Assembly (NCBI GenBank): GCA_005883245.1
Contig: VAXT01000188.1
Coordinates: forward strand, 1-23,604
DNA length: 23,604 nt
Direction of reading: 5' to 3'
Source: Actinomycetota bacterium
GTDB lineage: Bacteria; Actinomycetota; Thermoleophilia; Gaiellales; Gaiellaceae
In this document: in pieces, positions 14,862 to 21,471 of the stretch
Position numbering within the stretch: the stretch's first letter is position 1
How the letters are laid out: the number at the start of each line of letters is the position of its first letter
Made by a program: the position numbers and the translations under genes
Notes under the pieces: model-generated
What the model was told of the DNA's origin: nothing
Databases searched by the model: none
The model's input: the letters and a program-made list of their open reading frames with translations, nothing else

Positions 14862-15908
14862 GTGGCGATCGCCCGCGAAGCCGAGCCGGTCAGCTCCCTG
14901 CACGAGATCCGCGAGGCGGGGCTCGACCGCGAGGACCTGCTCGGGATGTACCGCACCATGCTGATCACGCGCGGGATCGAGGAGCGCGGTCACATCCTCT
15001 ACAAGCAGGGCAAGATCCCCGGCTCCTTCTACACGGGGCGCGGGAACGAGGCCTCGTCCGTCGGCGTCGCGACCGCGATGGGCGGAGACGACGTCGGCAC
15101 GCCGCTGCACCGGGACATGGGTGTCCACGTGACGCGCGGCGTAGAGCCCTGGCGGATCTTTGCGCAGTACATGGGCCGTGCGGACGGCCCCACGCGCGGC
15201 CGTGACGGGAACGTGCACATGGCCGACTCCAAGCTCGGCCTGCTGGCGATGGTCAGCCACCTGCCGGCCATGCTCCCCGTTGCGGTCGGCTGCGCGCTCG
15301 CGTTCCGGATTCGCGAGGAGCGGCGCGTGTCGGTCGGCTGGTTCGGCGAAGGCGCCTCGGCGCGCGGGGACTGCCACGAGGCGATGAACCTCGCGGGCGT
15401 CCGCCGCCTCCCGATCGTCTTCATCTGCGACAACAACCAGTGGGCGTACTCGACGCCGACGCATCTCGAGTACGCGTGCGAGACGCTCGCCGACCGTGCG
15501 CAGGCGTACGGCTTCGAGGGAGTCGTCGTGGACGGCACCGACGTGCTCGCCGTCTACCGCGAGGCCAAGCGCGCGATCGAGAAGGCGCGCGAGGGCGGCG
15601 GGCCGACGATGATCGAGTCGCTGACGCTCCGCATGGAAGGGCACGCGGTGCACGACGACGCCTTCTACGTGCCGAAGGAGATGTTCGAAGAGTGGGCGAA
15701 GCGCGACCCGATCGAGCGCTTCCGCAGCTGGCTGCGCGAGAACGCGGCGCTGACCGACGACGAGGAGGACGAGGTCGCCGCGAGCGTGAAGAAGCTGCTC
15801 GCGGACGCGATCAACCGCGCGGAGGAGTCGCCGCTCCCCGATCCGTCGAGCTTGACCGAGGGCGTGTTCGCAACGCCCGAAGACCTCGACACGCCCCACC
15901 ACAAATAG
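14862..15908 (+). CDS. 2-oxoacid dehydrogenase E1 component, alpha subunit
   Basis: E1 alpha binds thiamine diphosphate and decarboxylates a 2-oxoacid (pyruvate, or a branched-chain 2-oxoacid), passing the acyl group to E2. The 348-residue protein has the conserved GRGNEASSVG, TPLHRDMG and GRDGNVHMAD segments. The diphosphate/Mg motif starts at residue 162 (GEGASARGDCHEAMN) and ends with DNNQWAYST near 189-197. The regulatory-loop-like region around EGHAVHDD is also present. The heterodimeric layout (separate alpha and beta) excludes an AceE-type E1. Sequence alone does not separate pyruvate from branched-chain substrate. The start is GTG behind a leaderless-type box; the next gene begins directly after the stop. 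Confidence 0.93.
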   Translation: MAIAREAEPVSSLHEIREAGLDREDLLGMYRTMLITRGIEERGHILYKQGKIPGSFYTGRGNEASSVGVATAMGGDDVGTPLHRDMGVHVTRGVEPWRIFAQYMGRADGPTRGRDGNVHMADSKLGLLAMVSHLPAMLPVAVGCALAFRIREERRVSVGWFGEGASARGDCHEAMNLAGVRRLPIVFICDNNQWAYSTPTHLEYACETLADRAQAYGFEGVVVDGTDVLAVYREAKRAIEKAREGGGPTMIESLTLRMEGHAVHDDAFYVPKEMFEEWAKRDPIERFRSWLRENAALTDDEEDEVAASVKKLLADAINRAEESPLPDPSSLTEGVFATPEDLDTPHHK

Positions 15909-16883
15909 ATGGCTGAGATGACCTACCTGCAGGCGATCTCCGACGGTCTCCGCGTGGAGATGCGCCGCGACAAGCGCGTGTTCGTGATCGGCGAGGACGT
16001 GGGCGTCTACGGCGGCGCCTTCAAGGTCACCCTCGGCTTCCAGGAGGAGTTCGGGCCCTGGCGCGTGATCGACTCCCCGCTCTCGGAGACGGCGATCGTC
16101 GGCGGCTGCACGGGCGCCGCGATCATGGGCATGCGCCCCGTCGCCGAGATGCAGTTCGCAGACTTCATCTCCTGCGCATGGGACCAGCTGGTCACGGTCG
16201 CGGCGAAGCAGCGCTACCGCGCCGGAACGCCGGTGCCGATCGTCGTCCGGCTCCCGTCCGGCGGCGGTTTCTCTGGCGGGCCGTTCCATTCGCAGAACCC
16301 CGAGAGCTCGTTCGCGCACATTGCGGGGCTCAAGGTCGTCTGCCCGGCGACGCCCGAGGACGCAAAGGGGCTTCTGATCTCCGCGATCGAGGATCCGAAC
16401 CCGGTTCTCTACTTCGAGCACAAGCACCTCTACCGCCGGCTCAAGGCCGACGTGCCCGAGGAGCGGTACACGGTGCCGTTCGGCAAGGCGCGGGTGCACC
16501 GCGAAGGCGACGACGTCACGGTCGTGACCTGGGGCGCGATGGTGCACACGGCCGGCGACGCGGCGAAGGAGCTCGAGGCGGACGGCGTCTCCGTCGAGAT
16601 CCTCGACTTACGGACACTGATCCCGTGGGACAAGAAGGCCGTGCTCGAGAGCGCGGAGAAGACCTCGAAGGTGCTCGTGCTGCACGAGGACACACGCACG
16701 GGAGGCTTCGGCGGTGAGATCGCGTCCACGATCGCCGAGGAGGCCTTCGAGCACCTCGACGCGCCGATCGTGCGGATCGCGGCGGCCGACAGTCCGGTGC
16801 CGTTCTCCCCGCCGCTGGAGAAGGCGTTCATCCCGCAGGTCGACGACGTCGTCAAGGGCCTGAAGGAGCTGGCCGCGTACTGA
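15909..16883 (+). CDS. 2-oxoacid dehydrogenase E1 component, beta subunit
   Basis: The beta subunit completes the E1 heterotetramer; it binds the pyrimidine side of thiamine diphosphate and contacts E2. The 324-residue length is usual. Recognisable parts are VFVIGEDVGVYGGAFKVT (near residue 25), FGPWRVIDSPLSE (near 50), MQFADFI, RLPSGGG, and the late C-terminal domain (VLVLHEDTRTGGFGGEI). ATG follows the E1 alpha stop with no gap, and its own stop overlaps the E2 start (TGATG), so all three are one translationally coupled operon in 1:1:1 order. Confidence 0.95.
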   Translation: MAEMTYLQAISDGLRVEMRRDKRVFVIGEDVGVYGGAFKVTLGFQEEFGPWRVIDSPLSETAIVGGCTGAAIMGMRPVAEMQFADFISCAWDQLVTVAAKQRYRAGTPVPIVVRLPSGGGFSGGPFHSQNPESSFAHIAGLKVVCPATPEDAKGLLISAIEDPNPVLYFEHKHLYRRLKADVPEERYTVPFGKARVHREGDDVTVVTWGAMVHTAGDAAKELEADGVSVEILDLRTLIPWDKKAVLESAEKTSKVLVLHEDTRTGGFGGEIASTIAEEAFEHLDAPIVRIAAADSPVPFSPPLEKAFIPQVDDVVKGLKELAAY

Positions 16884-18286
16884 TGGCGACGACAGAAGCC
16901 GTCGACGTCGTCATGCCACAGATGGGCGTCTCCGTCTCCGAGGGGACGATCACCAAGTGGCTCAAGAACGAGGGCGAGGAGATTCAGGCCGACGAGGCGC
17001 TGCTCGAGATCTCGACCGACAAGGTCGACACCGAGGTTCCGAGCCCCGCCAGCGGCGTCGTCACGCAGATCCTCGTCAAGGAGGGCGAGACCGTGGACGT
17101 GGGGACGAAGCTCGCGGTGATCGGCGGCGAGGCGGGCGCTCCCGCCGAGGCGTCGGCTCCGGGGGCTGAGCCCGAGGCGCCGGCTCCCGCGGCGGAAGAG
17201 GTCGGACAGCCTGCGGAGACGCCCGCCGTCGAACCGGCCCCAGCGCCCGCTCCCGCGCCCCAGCCCACAGCGACGGATGCGCAGCAGAACGGCAAGAGCT
17301 TCGTCTCGCCGGTCGTTGCCCGCATCGCGTCCGAGCACGGCGTCGACGTCTCGAGCGTGCCGGGCACGGGCCGCGGCGGACGCGTGACGAAGAAGGACAT
17401 CCTCAACTTCGTCGAGTTGGGCCCACCGGCAGCGCCGCCGCAAGAAGCTCCTCCGGCAGAGGCTCCTCCGGCTGCCCCTGAGGCGCCCCCTGCACCCGCG
17501 CCGGAGCCCGCCCCCGCGCCCGCTGCCGAAGAGCTGCCGAAGCCTCCCGCTCCCGCGCCCGTGGCCGCAGCAGCCGGCGAGCAGCTCGAGCCGATGAACG
17601 CCATGCGCCGCGGGATCGCCGAGCACATGCGCCGCTCGCTCGATACGGCGGCCCACGTGACGAGCGCGATCGAGGTCGACATGTCCCGCGTCGTCGACAT
17701 CCGCAACAAGCTCAAGCCCGAGTACCAGGAGACCTACGGCGTCAACCCGACCTACCTGATCTTTGTCGCCCGCGCAGTCGTCGAGACGCTCAAGAACTAC
17801 CCCTGGATCAACGGCGAGATCCGCGGCGAGCAGATCGTCACGCGGCCGTGGGTCAATCTCGGCTTCGTGGTCGAGCTCACCGACGGCAAGGGCCTGATCG
17901 TCCCGGTCGTCAAGCACGCCGAGGGCCTCAACCTGCTCGGAATGGCCCAGGCGGTGACGGACATCGCCGAGCGCGCCCGCAACAAGAAGCTGACGCCCGA
18001 CGAGGTGCAGGGCGGCACGTTCACGATCACGAACCCGGGCGGCTACGGCACCTTCCACGGCACGCCCGTGATCAGTCAGCCGCAGGCGGCGATCCTCGGC
18101 ACTTACGCGCTCGTCAAGCGCCCGTGGGTCGTCCAGGACTCCTTCGGCAAGGACGTGATCGCGATCCGGCCGATGATGAACCTCACGCTCACGTACGACC
18201 ACAGGCTCGTCGACGGCGCGCTCGCCGGCCGCTTCCTCAAGGACCTGAAGGAAGCGCTCGAGAGTTGGGACGAAGTCGCGTACTAG
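16883..18286 (+). CDS. Dihydrolipoamide acyltransferase, E2 component
   Basis: E2 carries the lipoyl arm and transfers the acyl group to coenzyme A, forming the core of the complex. The 467-residue protein has one N-terminal lipoyl domain (about 5-80) with lipoyl-lysine Lys47 in STDKVDTEV, and an Ala/Pro-rich linker. The peripheral-subunit-binding domain is at about 139-178 (SPVVARIASEHGVDVSSVPG and GRVTKKDIL). A second Ala/Pro linker follows, then the catalytic domain with DHRLVDG (active His440, Asp444). GTF-TITNPGGYGTFHGTPV matches family consensus. The single lipoyl domain fits actinobacterial pyruvate or branched-chain E2. Lys47 is the expected target of the LipB/LipA enzymes encoded downstream. 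E3 is not in the window. Confidence 0.95.
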   Translation: MATTEAVDVVMPQMGVSVSEGTITKWLKNEGEEIQADEALLEISTDKVDTEVPSPASGVVTQILVKEGETVDVGTKLAVIGGEAGAPAEASAPGAEPEAPAPAAEEVGQPAETPAVEPAPAPAPAPQPTATDAQQNGKSFVSPVVARIASEHGVDVSSVPGTGRGGRVTKKDILNFVELGPPAAPPQEAPPAEAPPAAPEAPPAPAPEPAPAPAAEELPKPPAPAPVAAAAGEQLEPMNAMRRGIAEHMRRSLDTAAHVTSAIEVDMSRVVDIRNKLKPEYQETYGVNPTYLIFVARAVVETLKNYPWINGEIRGEQIVTRPWVNLGFVVELTDGKGLIVPVVKHAEGLNLLGMAQAVTDIAERARNKKLTPDEVQGGTFTITNPGGYGTFHGTPVISQPQAAILGTYALVKRPWVVQDSFGKDVIAIRPMMNLTLTYDHRLVDGALAGRFLKDLKEALESWDEVAY

Positions 18287-18405
18287 TGGAGCTCGTTCGG
18301 CTCACAGTCGTCCTGAACGAGATCGAGGCCGACCAGGTGCAGTCGCTCCTCAAGTTCGAGACTCGCGACCCAGGAACTCGGCGGCATTACCGGACGGGGC
18401 ACTAA
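18286..18405 (+). CDS. Short DUF2007-like N-terminal fragment
   Basis: This 39-residue ORF starts at a GTG overlapping the E2 stop (TAGTG), and its TAA overlaps the next ATG (TAATG), so it seems translated within the operon. Its first 24 residues (VELVRLTVVLNEIEADQVQ, then SLLKF) run parallel to the start of the DUF2007 protein at 18749 (ELLRVTLAANPAEAEAIRG, then LLRTE). The rest, TRDPGTRRHYRTGH, does not match. It looks like a truncated paralogue or fragment of a DUF2007 gene. A functional small peptide cannot be ruled out. Confidence 0.55.
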   Translation: MELVRLTVVLNEIEADQVQSLLKFETRDPGTRRHYRTGH

Positions 18406-18698
18406 TGGAGTACTACGTCCTGCGGCTCGAGCGCGGCGGGCCCTGGGACTGGATCCGTGACATGCGCGAGCAGGACGGCTGGGACGAGCATGCCGCGTTC
18501 ATGGACGACCTCGTCGACAAGGGGTCGATCATCCTGGGCGGCCCGCTCGAAGGCGACCGCGAGACGATGCACATCATCGCGGCCGAGTCCGAACAGGCGG
18601 TGCGGGACCTGTTCGCGACCGATCCCTGGTGGGTGAACGGGATGCTCACGCCCGTGCGCATCGAGCGCTGGACGATCGTGCTCGACAGCCGCGAGTAG
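18405..18698 (+). CDS. YciI-like (YCII-related domain) protein
   Basis: This 97-residue protein resembles the YCII/dimeric ferredoxin-like fold family: MEYYVLRLERG, DEHAAFMDDLVDKGSIILGGPLEG and the DPWWVNGMLTPVRIERW segment. His and Asp in the HAAFMDD stretch are the usual pocket residues. The family includes putative chlorohydrolases and small stress proteins; a substrate is not assignable. Its ATG overlaps the stop of the preceding short ORF. Location behind E2 suggests expression with the dehydrogenase, not necessarily a related role. Confidence 0.8.
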   Translation: MEYYVLRLERGGPWDWIRDMREQDGWDEHAAFMDDLVDKGSIILGGPLEGDRETMHIIAAESEQAVRDLFATDPWWVNGMLTPVRIERWTIVLDSRE

Positions 18699-18736
18699 TT
18701 GATACCTGCGTGAGGAGGCCGGCTGGCGGGGAAAGC

Positions 18737-18742
18737 TAGGCT
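18737..18742 (+). promoter_or_regulatory. Leaderless -10 box of the DUF2007 gene
   Basis: TAGGCT lies six bases before GTG 18749, with no Shine-Dalgarno. This is identical in box and spacing to the one before lipB. Confidence 0.55.
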
Positions 18743-18748
18743 GGGCGC

Positions 18749-18967
18749 GTGAGCAGCGGGACAGAGCTCCTCCGCGTGACTCTCGCGGCGAACCCTGCCG
18801 AGGCAGAGGCGATCCGCGGGCTGCTCCGGACCGAAGGCATCGAATCGGTGCAGCGCCAGACCGACTTCGGCGCCGGCACGATGGACGGCTTCTCAGGCGG
18901 ACAGCAGGAGATCCTCGTGCGTGCGGAGGACCTCGAGCAGGCCCGCGCACTCGTCGAGTCCGACTAG
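18749..18967 (+). CDS. DUF2007-type small protein
   Basis: This 72-residue protein has the DUF2007 pattern (also called putative signal transducing protein): ELLRVTLAANPAEAEAIRGLLRTEGIES, then a loop, then QEILVRAEDLEQARALVES, an arrangement of strand-helix-strand-strand-helix. The function is unknown. GTG 18749 follows a TAGGCT box by six bases. Its TAG stop forms part of the TAGGCT box of lipB. Confidence 0.78.
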   Translation: MSSGTELLRVTLAANPAEAEAIRGLLRTEGIESVQRQTDFGAGTMDGFSGGQQEILVRAEDLEQARALVESD

Positions 18968-18970
18968 GCT
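18965..18970 (+). promoter_or_regulatory. Leaderless -10 box of lipB
   Basis: TAGGCT lies six bases before the lipB GTG at 18977, and its TAG is also the stop codon of the preceding DUF2007 gene. It is the same word and spacing as at 18737. Confidence 0.55.
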
Positions 18971-18976
18971 CAGGAC

Positions 18977-19750
18977 GTGACCAGAGGCGCATACCTCCTG
19001 AACCTCGGCCGAGTCCCGTACCGCGAGGCCTGGGACCTGCAGCGCTCGCTGGCCGCAGCAGTCTCGCAGGGCGCGATCCCCGACACGGTCCTGCTGCTCG
19101 AGCACCCGCCCGTGGTCACGCTCGGACGGCGCACCGAAGAGGGGGAGCTGCACGTGCCCGAGGGTGCCGAAGTCGAGATCGTCGAGACCGACCGCGGGGG
19201 CAAGTCCACGTACCACGGCCCCGGGCAGCTCGTCTGCTACCCGATCCTCGACCTGACCCGCCACGGCCAGGACGTGAAGCGCTACTGCCGCGACCTCGAG
19301 GAGGCGCTGATCCGGACACTCGCGGCCGTAGGCGTCGACGCGACCCGCATCGAAGGCCTGACCGGGATCTGGGTCGACGGGCCGATCCCGCGGAAGATCG
19401 CCTCGATCGGCGTCCACATCACGAAGTGGATCACGACACATGGGTACGCGCTCAACGTCGACCTCGACACCGCGCCGTTCACGGAGTGGATCACGGCTTG
19501 CGGCCTTGCGGACGCGTCGTTTACGACGATTGCGCGCGAGCTGGGCCTCCCGGTGTCGGTCGACGAGGTCCGCCCGCACGCAGCGGCCGCACTCGAGGAG
19601 GTGTTCGGCCTCGGCTTCGACGACCTGCCGGCCGACAAGGGCGCAGGCCTCTGGCCGCAACCGATCCACGAGCAGCTCACCGCGAAGCCGACGGGCGCGA
19701 CGAGCTCAGGCGCAGCGCAAGGCATCGAGCAGGTCGCCGCGTCTCGCTGA
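18977..19750 (+). CDS. lipB: Octanoyltransferase LipB
   Basis: LipB moves octanoate from acyl-ACP to the lysine of lipoyl domains, the first step of de novo lipoylation. The 257-residue protein has HPPVVTLGRR near residue 39, the RGGKSTYHGPGQLVCYPI motif near 75-92, catalytic Lys140 in RKIASIG and nucleophile Cys175 in WITACGL. The C-terminus is about 30-40 residues longer than usual (Ala/Thr-rich, no clear domain). GTG 18977 follows the TAGGCT box by six bases. It acts upstream of LipA, encoded on the same strand at 20582, and its substrate could be the E2 lipoyl domain at 16883. Confidence 0.96.
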   Translation: MTRGAYLLNLGRVPYREAWDLQRSLAAAVSQGAIPDTVLLLEHPPVVTLGRRTEEGELHVPEGAEVEIVETDRGGKSTYHGPGQLVCYPILDLTRHGQDVKRYCRDLEEALIRTLAAVGVDATRIEGLTGIWVDGPIPRKIASIGVHITKWITTHGYALNVDLDTAPFTEWITACGLADASFTTIARELGLPVSVDEVRPHAAAALEEVFGLGFDDLPADKGAGLWPQPIHEQLTAKPTGATSSGAAQGIEQVAASR

Positions 19751-19766
19751 CGTCGTCGTACGCTGG

Positions 19767-19967
19767 CTACCGGGAGGGCTTGGCGGACAGACCTTGCACA
19801 GCACGCGCAAAGAACACGCCGACCGCGGCGCCGGCGCCCATCAGGAGCGTCAGCACGTTCGTCGTCACGCAGGTTCGGCAGGCGTTACAACACGCCGTCG
19901 CCATCGGCGCGTGCTCGCTGTATTTTCCTGCGACCTGACCGACGCGGCCCGTCCAGATCTGCCTCAT
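19767..19967 (-). CDS. Small membrane protein with CCxxCxxC cluster
   Basis: This 66-residue ORF has an N-terminal basic part (MRQIWTGRVGQ), a Cys cluster CCNACRTC (Cys26, 27, 30 and 33) and a membrane helix (VLTLLMGAGAAVGVFFARAV) near the C-terminus. ATG 19967 is preceded at six bases by TACACT, the leaderless pattern of neighbouring genes; the frame is open further upstream but that start is unsupported. It lies between the convergent lipB and cupin genes. Four cysteines in eight residues suggest metal or iron-sulfur binding, but this is inference; I recognise no family. Confidence 0.55.
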   Translation of the reverse strand: MRQIWTGRVGQVAGKYSEHAPMATACCNACRTCVTTNVLTLLMGAGAAVGVFFARAVQGLSAKPSR

Positions 19968-19973
19968 ACGCCA

Positions 19974-19979
19974 AGTGTA
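19974..19979 (-). promoter_or_regulatory. Leaderless -10 box of small Cys-cluster gene
   Basis: TACACT on the minus strand lies exactly six bases before ATG 19967. It fits TANNNT and supports that start over the longer open frame. Confidence 0.45.
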
Positions 19980-20022
19980 AGGCATGCGCTCGATCGTTCC
20001 AGGACCGCGATCGTAGGCGAGC

Positions 20023-20565
20023 CTAGAGGTCGGGCAGCCAGCCGTCCTGATATGACGAGCGCTTCCAGTCGGCGAAACCGCCGTAGGCCTCCGAGGGGTC
20101 GGTCGTCTCATGCTCGACCCCCGCGTCGTGCTTCAGCGCGACCTTCGAGACCGGATAGACGAGCCCCTTGCGCTTCCGCCCGCGCGCGCCCACAGCGAGC
20201 ACGACCGCGGGCTCCTCGCCGGCGCCGACGATGATGTGCTCCGTCCCCGGCGGGCAGTGGAAGAAGTCCCAGGTCTTCAGCTTCCGCTCCTTGCCCTCCA
20301 CGATCAGCAGGCACTCTCCGGCCAGGACGAGGAAGTCCTCTTGCCTGTTTTCCCGGTGGTAGAGGCCCATCGGCTGCCCGGGACGGAGCACGTTCAGGTT
20401 GATTCCGAGATCCGGAAACCGCCGCTTGCCCTCGAAGTTGCAAAACGCCCCGAGCGTTCCGGTGTCGCGCCAGCGGCTGGCGCGCGCGTTCAGCACGAAC
20501 CAGCCCTCGCCGCCCGGGCGAAGGCCGAACTTCGTGCTGTCGAGCGGCGCCTCGGGTACCACCAT
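20023..20565 (-). CDS. Cupin-domain protein
   Basis: This 180-residue protein contains one cupin domain at about residues 55-130 (GMPMGLYHRENRQEDFLVLAGE region, then FFHCPPGTEHIIVGAGEEPAVVL). His70-type and Glu residues in YHRENRQED could bind a metal. The C-terminus (GGFADWKRSSYQDGWLPDL) is typical of a long-tailed cupin group. The N-terminus VVPEAPLDSTKFGL fits a start near 20565; GTG 20562 is an alternative. It is divergent from lipA with 16 bases between the start codons, so their promoters overlap. The substrate is unknown. Confidence 0.82.
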   Translation of the reverse strand: MVVPEAPLDSTKFGLRPGGEGWFVLNARASRWRDTGTLGAFCNFEGKRRFPDLGINLNVLRPGQPMGLYHRENRQEDFLVLAGECLLIVEGKERKLKTWDFFHCPPGTEHIIVGAGEEPAVVLAVGARGRKRKGLVYPVSKVALKHDAGVEHETTDPSEAYGGFADWKRSSYQDGWLPDL

Positions 20566-20568
20566 CCA

Positions 20569-20574
20569 TAGACT
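20569..20574 (+). promoter_or_regulatory. Leaderless -10 box of lipA
   Basis: TAGACT lies seven bases before GTG 20582, which decides the lipA start over a longer open frame that would run back through the cupin gene. Confidence 0.55.
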
Positions 20575-20581
20575 GACAGAC

Positions 20582-21469
20582 GTGCAGAAGTCGCTACCCG
20601 TCGCGGAGAGGCCCCGCCGCCCCGAGTGGATGAAAGTCCGCGCGCCAAGCGCCGACTCGCGTTACTTCGACGTCCAGAAGCTGATCCACGGCCAGAACCT
20701 GCACACGATCTGCGAGGAGGCCCGCTGCCCCAACATCGCCGAGTGCTGGGGCCGCGGCACGGCCACGTTCCAGATCCTCGGCGAGACGTGCACACGCGCC
20801 TGTCGCTATTGCTACGTCCACTCGGGGAAGCCCGAGCATCCACCGGATCCGCTCGAGCCGCTGCGCCTGGCCCATACCGCCGCGCAGATGGGCCTCAAGC
20901 ACGTGGTCGTCACGTCAGTCGACCGGGACGACCTGCCCGACAAGGGCGCGGGTCACTACGCAGCGACCATCCGCGCGCTGAAAGCGAAGGTCCCGCGTGC
21001 CTCGATCGAGATCCTGACCCCGGACTTCCTCGGCTACGAGGAGGAGGCGCTCGAGGTCGTGCTCGCCGAGCGCCCGGACGTCTTCAACCACAACATCGAG
21101 ACCGTGCGCCGCCTCCATCGGAAGATGCGCGGCGCGAAGGTCGACTACGACAAGGCGCTCTGGCTGCTTGCACGCGCGAAGGAAGTCGCGGGCTACCCGG
21201 TGATGACGAAGTCCGGGATCATCGTCGGCCTCGGGGAGACGAACGACGAGGTCGTCGAGACGATGCGCGACCTGCGGGCGCACGGAGTCGACGTGGTCAC
21301 GATCGGCCAGTACCTCCAGCCGTCCGCGAAGCACGCAAAGATCGACCGCTGGGTCCATCCCGACGAGTTCCGCTGGTTCCGCGGCACGCGGCCGAATCCG
21401 GTCGCGGCGCAGTCGCGTACTAGACGGAAAGAGGGTCGCCTCGGGGGGCGACCCTCTTTCGTCAGCTGA
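20582..21469 (+). CDS. lipA: Lipoyl synthase LipA, abnormal C-terminus
   Basis: LipA is a radical SAM enzyme that inserts two sulfurs into the octanoyl group attached by LipB. The auxiliary cluster motif CX4CX5C is at residues 44, 49 and 55 (CEEARCPNIAEC) and the radical SAM CX3CX2C at 70, 74 and 77 (CTRACRYC). GTG 20582 gives 295 residues. The end is wrong: after RWVHPDEFRWFR the frame reads out as GTRPNPVAAQSRTRR and continues through the terminator hairpin at 21427-21460. The family's conserved C-terminal RSSY motif, whose Ser ligates the auxiliary cluster, is absent in all three frames; the neighbouring frame reads AESGRGAVAY then TAG 21421, which resembles the normal tail. A deletion or indel near 21375 is likely, real or by assembly. 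Confidence 0.9.
   Translation: MQKSLPVAERPRRPEWMKVRAPSADSRYFDVQKLIHGQNLHTICEEARCPNIAECWGRGTATFQILGETCTRACRYCYVHSGKPEHPPDPLEPLRLAHTAAQMGLKHVVVTSVDRDDLPDKGAGHYAATIRALKAKVPRASIEILTPDFLGYEEEALEVVLAERPDVFNHNIETVRRLHRKMRGAKVDYDKALWLLARAKEVAGYPVMTKSGIIVGLGETNDEVVETMRDLRAHGVDVVTIGQYLQPSAKHAKIDRWVHPDEFRWFRGTRPNPVAAQSRTRRKEGRLGGRPSFVS
21427..21460. terminator. Bidirectional terminator hairpin between lipA and Asp-box gene
   Basis: A perfect 14-bp stem (21427-21440 with 21447-21460, loop TCGGGG) carries AAA on its left side and TTT on its right, so it can work on either strand. The annotated lipA frame reads through it, whereas TAG 21421 in another frame stops just before it. It also lies 12 bases past the stop of the minus-strand Asp-box gene. 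Confidence 0.8.
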
Positions 21470-21471
21470 GG

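Noticed and set aside
14841..18202. Minus-strand frames opposite E1 alpha, E1 beta and E2
   Set aside because: No recognisable motifs; antisense of strongly conserved dehydrogenase genes.
20399..20581. N-terminal extension of lipA to 20399
   Set aside because: It would overlap the cupin gene by ~167 bases with unrelated composition; the TAGACT box plus GTG 20582 marks the real start.
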